Below are positions 43,801-51,745 of a stretch of DNA of 64,000 bases, piece by piece. Source of the stretch: Pandoraea vervacti (lineage in GTDB: Bacteria > Pseudomonadota > Gammaproteobacteria > Burkholderiales > Burkholderiaceae); the NCBI RefSeq assembly GCF_000934605.2, contig NZ_CP010897.2, positions 2,666,001 through 2,730,000 on the forward strand, given 5' to 3'. Within the stretch, counting starts at the first letter, position 1. Each line of letters starts with the position of its first letter. The translations under genes were made by a program, and so were the position numbers. The notes beneath the pieces are model-generated. The model saw nothing but the letters and a program-made list of their open reading frames with translations. It ran no database searches and was not told where the DNA came from.

Positions 43801-45417
43801 TTACTCCAGACCGCGGTTCTTGAACGACTGATCGATCTTCTTGTCGACCTGCTTGCGCACCTGGTCCACGCTAAAGCTTGCTGGACGCTGGCTAGGCGGA
43901 TAGTCGACGAAGGTCTCGAGGAATGTCGACGCCTTCATGGTCGCGATCGCCGTGAGGTACGCGTTCTTCGCAAGCCAGTCGTTGTACTGGTCGGACGTAA
44001 TATCGGCACGCTCATACGGATCCATTCGCAGGTTGAATATCTTCGGCACCCGCAGGCAGACGAACGGTTCCTGCCAGATGTTGAAGTTACCCGGCGCTCG
44101 CTGTTCGCAGAACACGGCCTTCCAGTTGCCCCAGCGCATGGCGACCAGTTCCCCGTCATCGTTGAAGTAGTAGAACTCGTCGCGTGCACCCTTCGGCGAC
44201 TTGCCGGTGAGGTAGGGCAACTGGTTGTACCCGTCGAGGTGATTGCGGAACTTGGTCTTGTTGCCCTTCGGTGTCCAACCCTTGAGCAGACGATCCTTGA
44301 TGCCATCGTCGCCGGCAGCGGCGAGCAGTGTCGGGAACCAGTCGAGACCGGAGAAGATCTCGTTGGACACGCTACCCGGCTTGATCTTGCCCGGCCAGCG
44401 AATCATGGCGGGCACACGGAACGCGCCTTCCCAGTTCGAGTCCTTTTCGCTGCGGAACGGTGTCATTGCCGCATCGGGCCAGGTGAACATGTTCGGGCCG
44501 TTGTCCGTCGTGTAGATCACGATGGTGTTGTCCGTGATCTTCAGATCGTCAAGCAGTTTGAGCAGCTTGCCAACGTCCTGATCGTGTTCCCACATCCCGT
44601 CGGCGTACTCGTTGCCGGGCATGCCGCTCTTGCCTTTGAACTCAGGCCGCACGTGCGTGTAGATATGCATGCGCGTGAAGTTCATCCAGACGAAGAACGG
44701 CTTGTTCGCCTTGACCTGCTTCTGGATGAACTCGGCCGCCTTCGCGCCGGTTTCATCGTCGATGGTCTCCATGCGCTTCTTGTTGAGCGGACCGCTGTCC
44801 TGGACCTTGCCGTCCGACGTGCTGTGAATCACGCCGCGCGGCGAGAAGTTCTTCACATACGGATCGTTGGGGTCCTTCGGCCAATAGGGGCGCTCGGGCT
44901 CTTCTTCGGCGTTCAGGTGATACAGGTTGCCGAAGAACTCGTCGAAGCCATGGTTGGTCGGCAGGTACTCGTTGCGGTCGCCCAGGTGGTTCTTACCGAA
45001 CTGGCCCGTGGCGTAGCCCAGCGGTTTCAGGGCCTCTGCAATCGTAATGTCACCCTTTTGCAGACCCACCTTCGCACCCGGCGCCCCGACCTTGGACAGC
45101 CCGGTACGCAGCGGTGACTGTCCGGTGATGAACGACGAGCGTCCCGCCGTACAACTATTTTCCGCGTAATAGTCGGTAAAGATCATGCCTTCCTTCGCAA
45201 CCCGGTCGATGTTCGGCGTGCGATAGCCGACCAGCCCGTTGGAATAGGCGCTGATGTTGGTCTGACCGATATCGTCGCCAAAAATGACGAGGATGTTCGG
45301 TGGCTTGGTGCCGCTTTGCGCTGGCGCGTCGCCGGGCGCAACCAGCACGTACGCGGCCGTAACGGCGACCATCGCTGTGCTGGTAAAGCTGAAGACTCGT
45401 CTGAGTGAGAATGACAT
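43801..45417 (-). CDS. Exported sulfatase with CTAGR active-site motif
   Basis: 538 residues from ATG 45417 (GGAG 8 bases upstream; the longer frame is not needed). The signal peptide spans residues 1-34 (SLRRVFSFTSTAMVAVTAAYV, cleavage near APAQS). The sulfatase core has NILVIFGDDIGQTN (metal Asp pair), then the nucleophile site CTAGRSSFITG with Cys89. Alanine replaces the usual proline of CxPxR. GKNHLGDRNEYLP and TTDNGPN supply further metal and sulfate ligands. Cys89 would need conversion to formylglycine, and an FGE gene lies two genes upstream in the same operon. Between them is a HAD lipoprotein. Substrate unknown. Confidence 0.93.
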   Translation of the reverse strand: MSFSLRRVFSFTSTAMVAVTAAYVLVAPGDAPAQSGTKPPNILVIFGDDIGQTNISAYSNGLVGYRTPNIDRVAKEGMIFTDYYAENSCTAGRSSFITGQSPLRTGLSKVGAPGAKVGLQKGDITIAEALKPLGYATGQFGKNHLGDRNEYLPTNHGFDEFFGNLYHLNAEEEPERPYWPKDPNDPYVKNFSPRGVIHSTSDGKVQDSGPLNKKRMETIDDETGAKAAEFIQKQVKANKPFFVWMNFTRMHIYTHVRPEFKGKSGMPGNEYADGMWEHDQDVGKLLKLLDDLKITDNTIVIYTTDNGPNMFTWPDAAMTPFRSEKDSNWEGAFRVPAMIRWPGKIKPGSVSNEIFSGLDWFPTLLAAAGDDGIKDRLLKGWTPKGNKTKFRNHLDGYNQLPYLTGKSPKGARDEFYYFNDDGELVAMRWGNWKAVFCEQRAPGNFNIWQEPFVCLRVPKIFNLRMDPYERADITSDQYNDWLAKNAYLTAIATMKASTFLETFVDYPPSQRPASFSVDQVRKQVDKKIDQSFKNRGLE

Positions 45418-45593
45418 CTTCGTCTCCGTTAAGGGAAAGTCGAACGCGCGCCGTGCAAGCACTGCCGTTTCCTGCATAACCCCGATGCGCGGCGCAGTCG
45501 TGTCGCGTGAGTGCTGCTATTGCTGCCAATGCTGTTGAGGGTGTTGTCGGAACTTCTTCTTTAGCTTCGGGTTGGTGAGGAAATCGTCGGGAA

Positions 45594-46643
45594 TCAATTC
45601 GGTGCTGCCGGGAACACGGTGGCCCAGTCGTCCTTCATGCTCACGACCGTCCAGCCTCGGGCCACGGCGGTGTCCCACGCACGGTCGAGCTTGCCGACTT
45701 TCGACTGGCGGTCGTACGCGAACTCTCGCGCAGCGTCGTCGTGATGAACCAGCAGGGCCAGGTGGGGACCTTTGCCGGTGGTCGTGTATTCGAGCATCTG
45801 AAGGTCTCCGTCCGAATTGCCGAACGCGAGAATCGGCTTGCGGCCGATGCGTCGGAAAATGCCGACCGGCTTGCCGGGACCGTCGTCGACGAAATCGACT
45901 TTGGGCTGCCGAATGAGTCGGCCTTGCCCGTCGCGACTCTCGTACTTCACACCTTCGTCGGTGCCGATGACCTGCTCGGGGGGCACGCCATACACGCGCT
46001 CCACCCAGGCGCGCATGAACTGCGTCGTTCCGCCGGAGACGATGTAGGTCTTGAAGCCGTTCGCACGCAGGTAGGCCAGCAGTTCCAGTTGAGGCTGGAA
46101 CACGAGCGACGTGTACGGCCGATGCAGCGTGGGGTGCTTCGCGCTCGCGAGCCATGCGTCGATGCGTTTGTCGTAAGCCTCGACGTCCATGCCGCTATTT
46201 GCCGCCGCCAGCAATTGGAGCAGCGGCTTTTTCTGTGCGCTGAGCGCGGCGGTGTCGCCCGCCATGAGCGCGCGAAACGCCGGATTACGCTTCCATTCCG
46301 GGTGCGACGCCGCCTGCGCCTTGACCTGATCGATCATGAACACGAACTGGAAGTACAGCGGCTGTTCGCTCCACAGTGTGCCGTCGTTGTCGAACACGGC
46401 GATGCGTTCGGCAACAGGCACGAACTGCGGCGATCCTTCGCGGGTGACGTCGGTCACGAAGCGCACGATGGCCTGTTTAGCTGCCCCGTCGCGCCACGAG
46501 GGCAGGGCGTTCGTCGTGGCGACGGACTGTGCATGTTGTGGCGCGGTCGCGCTTGAGCTTGCCGACGTCGGCGGTGTACCGCAAGCGGCAAGCGACACGG
46601 CCAGCACCACGGCGGCTGACACACGCAGAGCGAGTCTTTCCAT
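45594..46643 (-). CDS. HAD-family phosphatase-like lipoprotein
   Basis: 349 residues from ATG 46643 (AAGGA upstream). A lipobox (SLAACG, Cys about 22) marks a lipoprotein, followed by a Ser/Ala-rich linker. The HAD core has motif I FDNDGTLW with both Asp residues, motif II Ser/Thr in YIVSGGT, and motif IV GNSDGD. It should be a phosphohydrolase in the periplasm or facing it. It lies between FGE and the sulfatase, with gaps of 63 and 176 bases. Together they might remove sulfate and phosphate groups from the same envelope or external substrate (inference). Confidence 0.88.
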   Translation of the reverse strand: MERLALRVSAAVVLAVSLAACGTPPTSASSSATAPQHAQSVATTNALPSWRDGAAKQAIVRFVTDVTREGSPQFVPVAERIAVFDNDGTLWSEQPLYFQFVFMIDQVKAQAASHPEWKRNPAFRALMAGDTAALSAQKKPLLQLLAAANSGMDVEAYDKRIDAWLASAKHPTLHRPYTSLVFQPQLELLAYLRANGFKTYIVSGGTTQFMRAWVERVYGVPPEQVIGTDEGVKYESRDGQGRLIRQPKVDFVDDGPGKPVGIFRRIGRKPILAFGNSDGDLQMLEYTTTGKGPHLALLVHHDDAAREFAYDRQSKVGKLDRAWDTAVARGWTVVSMKDDWATVFPAAPN

Positions 46644-46706
46644 CCCCCATCCTTGTTTGTCGTATCGAATCATGGGTGTTCGCAGGCGCGAATGCAGATC
46701 CAGGCG

Positions 46707-47957
46707 TCAGCGCGCGGGCGTGTTCGATGCGAGCTTGTCTTGCGACGCCCGGCGCGAGGCCTGCCAGGCGTTCTCGTCCATCACCAGGCGGAAACCCAGG
46801 TGCGACATGCTGTTGTAGGGGTCGGTCCCGCGCCGGGCACTCGGCCGGTAGCTCAGGCAGTACGCCTCGTTACAGAGAAACGAGCCGCCGCGCGTCACGC
46901 GTTTGGGAGCCTGCACCGGTACGCCGGGATCTGCCGGGTCCCACGAGTCGGACGGCCCGGTCGGGTTGTCGGCCAGTTTGGTCGCCGCCGCCTCGCGCCG
47001 GAACTGGTCCGCGCGGTACCAGTCAGCCACCCACTGCCATGCATTGCCCGTCATGTCGGACAAGCCATATCCGTTGGGCGGGAACGTACCCACGGGGCTT
47101 GTGCCGACCGCGCCGCCGGCCTTCGGATTGACGACCGGGAAGGGTTGTGCCTGCTCGCCTTCCCAGACGTTGGCCATCTGCTTGCCGTTGGGGGCGAACG
47201 TCTCGCCCCAGGCGTACGTTGCCTGCTCAAGGCCGCCGCGCGCGGCGAACTCCCATTCCGCCTCGGTCGGCAGGCGCTTGCCCGCCCACTTTGCATACGC
47301 CTGGGCGTCTTCGAAAGAGACTTGCACGACGGGATGGTCGTCCTTGCCTACGATATTGGTGTCGGGGCCGCCGGGATGACGCCAGTCGGCGCCGGGCACG
47401 AAGCGCCACCACCGCGAATAGTCCTGTAGCGGCACGGGCTTGTCGGTGCCGACGAAAACCATCGCGCCCGGCACCAGCGCGCTCTCGGGCGGGCGTGGGG
47501 TGCCAGGCGGCAACTGAACGCGCAGCGTCTCCCAGTCGGGCTTGCGCTCGGCCGTCGTGACGTAACCCGTTGCGTCGACAAAGCGGCGGAACTCCGCGTT
47601 CGTCACGTGATGCTGGTCCATCCAGAAACCGTGGACGCGGGCAGGATGCGCGGGCTTTTCATTGGGCTGCGCCATCTTGCTGTCGCTGCCCATCAGGAAC
47701 TGACCGCCGGGAATCCATGCCATGCCTTTCGGGCCGCGAACGCCGTCGCCAACGACGATCTTGATCTCACGCGGCGCGGCCGCGTCATTGCGCGTCATCG
47801 CCCATGACATGGCGCCGCCGGCTGCGACCGACACGCCGAGGGCCGCGCCGGCCCACATCAGAAATGTCCGCCGTCCTTTTGTTGGCACTGCCTGCGAAGC
47901 GACCTGCGTCTTGCCTGAAGCCGTGTCCTGTTGCGCGATTCGTTTGCGTCGTGACAT
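46707..47957 (-). CDS. Membrane-anchored formylglycine-generating enzyme (SUMF1/FGE family)
   Basis: 416 residues. A Tat-like signal/anchor (GRRTFLMWAGAALGVSVAAGG, about residues 28-48) precedes the FGE-sulfatase domain, which starts MAWIPGGQFLMGSD. Conserved blocks include HHVTNAEFRRFV, RLPTEAEWEFAARGG and GNAWQWVADWY. The active-site pair is present: Cys362 and Cys367 in RGGSFLCNEAYCLSYR, with the same spacing as the copper-binding cysteines of known FGEs. It should therefore be an active, oxygen-dependent enzyme and not merely a PvdO-like relative. It would convert the sulfatase cysteine to formylglycine. The export signal implies work in the periplasm, whereas most bacterial FGEs are cytosolic. 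Confidence 0.9.
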   Translation of the reverse strand: MSRRKRIAQQDTASGKTQVASQAVPTKGRRTFLMWAGAALGVSVAAGGAMSWAMTRNDAAAPREIKIVVGDGVRGPKGMAWIPGGQFLMGSDSKMAQPNEKPAHPARVHGFWMDQHHVTNAEFRRFVDATGYVTTAERKPDWETLRVQLPPGTPRPPESALVPGAMVFVGTDKPVPLQDYSRWWRFVPGADWRHPGGPDTNIVGKDDHPVVQVSFEDAQAYAKWAGKRLPTEAEWEFAARGGLEQATYAWGETFAPNGKQMANVWEGEQAQPFPVVNPKAGGAVGTSPVGTFPPNGYGLSDMTGNAWQWVADWYRADQFRREAAATKLADNPTGPSDSWDPADPGVPVQAPKRVTRGGSFLCNEAYCLSYRPSARRGTDPYNSMSHLGFRLVMDENAWQASRRASQDKLASNTPAR

Positions 47958-48197
47958 GTCCCGAAACTCCTGGATTGCGCACCGGCATTTCTTGCCCGAT
48001 GCCCCGGGGTGCGTGAATTGCCGGCCTGAGAATTGGCTTCAAGACTATTATCTAATTTGCGTAAACTCAATTGAAATTTTGAATACCTATGGAAATTAAT
48101 CTTTGACGCAACTCGTTTGTTTGCTTAATGTTCGTGTGGTATCAGGGGTTCGAGGCGGCGCCGAGTTATTTTTAAAGTAATTTAAATTACCGGCATT
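47958..48197. other. AT-rich divergent promoter region between FGE and MoxR operons
   Basis: 240 bases, clearly richer in A and T (especially 48030-48130 and 48165-48190) than the flanking genes. It must drive both the FGE-sulfatase operon (left) and the MoxR/Bat operon (right). It contains TCAATTGA-like and GTAATTTAAATTAC palindromes. No gene is present. Confidence 0.6.
48177..48190. promoter_or_regulatory. AT palindrome at the MoxR ribosome-binding region
   Basis: GTAATTTAAATTAC is a perfect 14-bp palindrome ending 7 bases before the moxR ATG. It occupies the place where a Shine-Dalgarno sequence should be, and none is visible. It may be an operator or a structure limiting translation. Confidence 0.45.
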
Positions 48198-49157
48198 ATG
48201 AAAAATACGATTATCGAATTCGAGAAGCATATCGGCGAGGCGGTCGTCGGTCAGGAGGCGGTGGTCCGTCAGATCCTGATCGCACTGCTTGCCGACGGGC
48301 ACGTGTTGCTGGAGAGTCTGCCGGGACTGGCCAAGACCCGCACCGTCAAGGCGATTGCGGCCCGTCTGGCGGCCACCATGCGTCGCATTCAGTTCACGCC
48401 GGACCTGTTGCCCTCAGACATTACCGGCGGTGAGACGCTGCTCCAGTCGGGCGCCGAACGCGTACTTCAGTTTCAGCCGGGGCCGATATTCGGTAACTTG
48501 ATTCTTGCCGACGAAATCAACCGTGCACCGGCAAAAGTGCAGTCGGCATTGCTTGAAGCGATGGAGGAGCGCCAGGTCTCGGTCGCCGGAAAGACGCATG
48601 CCATGGCCGATCTTTTCATGGTGATGGCAACGCAAAACCCCATCGAGCAGGAAGGCACCTACCCATTGCCGGAAGCGCAGATGGATCGCTTCCTTTTAAA
48701 AATACTCATTACGTATCCAACGCCGCAAAGCGAGCAGGCTATGCTGCAACTGCTGCGCAACGAAACGAAAGAGACCCGGGCGGTCGAAGGAACGCTGTCG
48801 CAGGAAGACGTGTTTGCGGCGCGGCGTGAAATCCAGAATGTGACGGTGGCCCCCGCCATCGACGCGTACATCGTCGCGCTGGTCAACGGCACCCGTCATG
48901 GCATTGCCGGCGACGCCGATCTGGCGCGCTGGATCGAGGTCGGCGCGAGCCCGCGCGGCGCCATCGGGTTGGACCGCGCCGCTCGGGTGCACGCGTGGCT
49001 GGAGGACCGGAACTTCGTGACACCCGACGACGTGCGCGCGGTGGCGCATCCGGTTTTGCGCCACCGGATGGTGTTGTCTTACGACGCGAACGCCGACGGC
49101 ATCGACGCCGATCAGGTCGTCGACCGTCTCGTGGAAACGACGCCGGTGCCTGCCTGA
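48198..49157 (+). CDS. MoxR-family AAA+ ATPase
   Basis: 319 residues. The ATPase core has Walker A LPGLAKTRT (about residues 41-49), Walker B LILADEINRA (about 102-111) and sensor 1 in MATQNPIEQEG, followed by the MoxR helical lid (YPLPEAQMDRFLLK). MoxR ATPases act as chaperones that assemble or metallate protein complexes, usually with VWA-domain partners. It is the first gene of a six-gene Bat-type operon and is divergent from the FGE-sulfatase operon. No Shine-Dalgarno sequence is visible upstream; an AT palindrome lies there instead. Confidence 0.95.
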   Translation: MKNTIIEFEKHIGEAVVGQEAVVRQILIALLADGHVLLESLPGLAKTRTVKAIAARLAATMRRIQFTPDLLPSDITGGETLLQSGAERVLQFQPGPIFGNLILADEINRAPAKVQSALLEAMEERQVSVAGKTHAMADLFMVMATQNPIEQEGTYPLPEAQMDRFLLKILITYPTPQSEQAMLQLLRNETKETRAVEGTLSQEDVFAARREIQNVTVAPAIDAYIVALVNGTRHGIAGDADLARWIEVGASPRGAIGLDRAARVHAWLEDRNFVTPDDVRAVAHPVLRHRMVLSYDANADGIDADQVVDRLVETTPVPA

Positions 49158-49216
49158 GCATATTGGGCGTATTGAGCGTATTCGGCTAACGCAGTCCAAC
49201 CCCGGGGAGGGTGTCC

Positions 49217-50209
49217 ATGGCCGCACCGCCGGCTTCGCCTGTCATCCGCCGTGAAGTCCCGGTCCACACCGTGGGTACGGTGCATGTCGACGTGCCCCAT
49301 TTGATGCGACTGCGTTTTCGCGTGCACGGTATGAGTTTCGTTGCGCCTGCGCCTGTCACCAGCGTGCTCTCGGGCAATCACGCCTCGCGTTTGCGCGGCC
49401 GGGGCCTGAACTTCGACGAGATTCGCGGCTATGTACCGGGGGACGATATCCGGCATATCGACTGGCGGGCATCGATGCGTCTCGGACGCCCGCTCGTGCG
49501 CGCCTATACCGAAGAGCGCGACCGTCCGGTGCAGGTGGTGGTCGATCAGCGCATGAGCATGCACTTCGGCTCGCAGCGGGCGTTCAAGTCCGTCGTCGCG
49601 GCCGAAACTGCTGCGCTCGCGACCTGGATGGGCTACGCCGCAGGCGATCGCGTCGGCGGCGTGGTCTTCAATGACACGCGTGTCGAGCGCGTCCGGCCGC
49701 TGCGCAGTATGAGCCGCATTGCCCGATTGTTCGGCGCCATCGCCGAAATGAATGCTGAATTGCGCGCCGACAGTCCGGCACGGACGGATTACGCGCAACT
49801 CAATCTGGCGCTTGGCCAACTGTTGCATATGGCGCCGCACGATCATCTGATCTGTATCGTCAGCGACTTCGCCGGAGCCGATGCCCGAACGCAGGCGCTG
49901 CTGCGCCAACTGAGCGTGCACAACGATGTCGTCGCGGGCCTCGTCTTCGATCCGTTGTGGCAGCACGTGGACGAGCGCAGCGCGCTGGTGGTGAGCGAAG
50001 GGCATCTCCAGGTGGAGTTGCGTATCGCCAGCGAACGGGTTCGCACACCGTTGGCCGCCTTCTTCAAAGGACGCACGGCGGAAGTCGCCGAACTGTTGCG
50101 CCTGAGCGGCGTGCCGTGGATGCCGCTCTCGAGTGCGGAGCCCGCCGTCGATCAGGTGCGCCGGCTGCTTGGCGCGCGCCATACGACGGCACATGGAGGT
50201 GGCCTATGA
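49217..50209 (+). CDS. DUF58 protein of the MoxR/Bat operon
   Basis: 330 residues from ATG 49217, with GGGGAGG 6 bases upstream (a GTG two codons earlier is in frame but less likely). The DUF58 signature RGRGLNFDEIRGYVPGDDIRHIDWRAS (quoted in part: LNFDEIRGYVPGDD, then HIDWRAS) lies at about 60-85. The rest has a VWA-like fold (VVVDQRMSMHFGS, IVSDFAG). DUF58 proteins accompany MoxR ATPases and VWA proteins. The protein is soluble here, without the N-terminal helices seen in some relatives. Its stop overlaps the next start (ATGA). Confidence 0.92.
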   Translation: MAAPPASPVIRREVPVHTVGTVHVDVPHLMRLRFRVHGMSFVAPAPVTSVLSGNHASRLRGRGLNFDEIRGYVPGDDIRHIDWRASMRLGRPLVRAYTEERDRPVQVVVDQRMSMHFGSQRAFKSVVAAETAALATWMGYAAGDRVGGVVFNDTRVERVRPLRSMSRIARLFGAIAEMNAELRADSPARTDYAQLNLALGQLLHMAPHDHLICIVSDFAGADARTQALLRQLSVHNDVVAGLVFDPLWQHVDERSALVVSEGHLQVELRIASERVRTPLAAFFKGRTAEVAELLRLSGVPWMPLSSAEPAVDQVRRLLGARHTTAHGGGL

Positions 50210-50760
50210 GCGATGCGGCTCAGGCGACCCCGATGACGGCGGACTTTCCGAGCGACGTGCCCGAGACGATGGACGTGTCCGTGGCATTGACGGGGCTGGA
50301 CGAACTGCCGCTGCCGCCGCCCGTGTCGTATATGCCGCAGACGTGGGGCTGGGGCGTCGTGGCAGTGCTGATTCTGCTGGGCGTGGCGTGGTGCGTCTGG
50401 CGCGCGTGGCGGCGATACCGGCGCGACCATTACCGTCGTCTGGCGTTGGCCGAGCTGGAACGGCTCGCCGCGATGTCGCGCGAGCCGGGCCGCCGCACGA
50501 TTGCCGTCGCATCGATGGCTGTGTTGCTCAAACGTACGGCGCTGGCGGCTTATCCCGGCGCGAACGTCGGGGCGATGCGTGGCGCGACCTGGATCGAATT
50601 CCTCAACCGCCATCGCGGCCGGTTCGAAGCGCGCGACGGCCAGTACCTGGCGATGGCCAGCTACGCGCCGCGTGGCGTGGACGACACGCCGCAGGGCGAG
50701 ATCGACGCGCTGATGCAGCGCGCCCGTCAATGGATACATGACCACCATGTGGAAGTTTGA
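50206..50760 (+). CDS. DUF4381 membrane protein
   Basis: 184 residues from ATG 50206; a longer frame exists but would run far into the previous gene. One transmembrane helix at about 45-65 (WGWGVVAVLILLGVAWCVW) follows the family motif LTGLDELPLPPPVSYMPQ. The cytoplasmic part is basic, then helical, with KRTALAAYPGANVGAMRGATW. DUF4381 occurs only in MoxR/VWA gene sets and probably anchors or links the complex at the inner membrane. It overlaps the DUF58 gene by 4 bases and the VWA gene by 23 bases. Confidence 0.9.
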   Translation: MSDAAQATPMTADFPSDVPETMDVSVALTGLDELPLPPPVSYMPQTWGWGVVAVLILLGVAWCVWRAWRRYRRDHYRRLALAELERLAAMSREPGRRTIAVASMAVLLKRTALAAYPGANVGAMRGATWIEFLNRHRGRFEARDGQYLAMASYAPRGVDDTPQGEIDALMQRARQWIHDHHVEV

Positions 50761-51745
50761 TCTGCCGTGGATGCTCGCGTTGTTGCCGCTGCCGATACTG
50801 GTCGCGTGGCGGGCGCCGCCGTATCGGGCGATGGCGCTTGCCGTGCGCACGCCGTTCTTTCACGAAATGGCGCAGGCGGCCGGTGAGCGTCCGTCGCCCG
50901 GTGGCGTACATCTGCGCCGCAACTGGCTGCAATGGCTGCTGTTGCCGCTGGCGTGGGCGCTCGTGGTGTTGGCCGCCGCCCGGCCGGTACACGTGGAAGC
51001 GCCGATCACGCATGAGACACCGGCGCGCGATCTGATGCTCGCGATCGACCTGTCCCAGTCGATGGAGACGACCGACTTCGTGAGCGCTGCCACCGGTGAG
51101 CGCACCGACCGGCTGACGGCGGTCAAGCACGTCGTGGCCGATTTCATCGCCAAGCGCCGGGGCGACCGCATCGGATTAGTCGTGTTCGGCGACGCGGCCT
51201 ATCCGCAGGCGCCGCTCACGCTCGATCACGACAGCGTGATGATCCTGCTCGATCAGATGCAGATCGGCATGGCAGGCCCTCGCACGGCACTGGGCGACGC
51301 CATCGGCCTGACCGTCAAACTGCTCGCGGACTCGAAGGCGCCGGAGAAGGTGCTGATTTTGCTCACCGACGGCAACGACACCGCGAGCAAGATCCCGCCG
51401 GATCAGGCCGCGCGGATCGCCAAGACGCATGGGCTGGTGATTCACACCATCGGCATCGGGGACGCCAACGCCACCGGCGAAGATCGTGTCGATCTGGCGG
51501 CCCTGCAGCGGATTTCGAGCGCCACGGGGGGGCGCTCCTATCAGGCTTTCGGACGCGAACAGGATCTGGCCGACGTCTACACGCAGCTCGATCGGCTAAC
51601 GCCCGAGCGCATCAAGCAGGACGTCTATCGTCCACAGACGGAGTACTTCTGGGTACCGCTGGGGCTCGCCTTGCTGATCGTGGCGGCGTATCACCTTTTT
51701 GCCATGCTCAGTGCCGTCGTTCGGGGGGCTGCGCATGGAAATTGA
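50738..51745 (+). CDS. VWA-domain membrane protein (BatA-like)
   Basis: 335 residues (or 332 from a second ATG at 50747). N-terminal helix at about 8-25, second helix at about 62-82, then a von Willebrand A domain (about 95-280) and a last helix (WVPLGLALLIVAAYHLFAML) near the C-terminus. The MIDAS metal site is intact: DLSQS, Thr in GPRTALGDA, and Asp in LLTDGND. It probably binds a metal-dependent partner on the periplasmic or membrane face. It belongs to the overlapping Bat operon. Confidence 0.93.
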   Translation: MTTMWKFDLPWMLALLPLPILVAWRAPPYRAMALAVRTPFFHEMAQAAGERPSPGGVHLRRNWLQWLLLPLAWALVVLAAARPVHVEAPITHETPARDLMLAIDLSQSMETTDFVSAATGERTDRLTAVKHVVADFIAKRRGDRIGLVVFGDAAYPQAPLTLDHDSVMILLDQMQIGMAGPRTALGDAIGLTVKLLADSKAPEKVLILLTDGNDTASKIPPDQAARIAKTHGLVIHTIGIGDANATGEDRVDLAALQRISSATGGRSYQAFGREQDLADVYTQLDRLTPERIKQDVYRPQTEYFWVPLGLALLIVAAYHLFAMLSAVVRGAAHGN

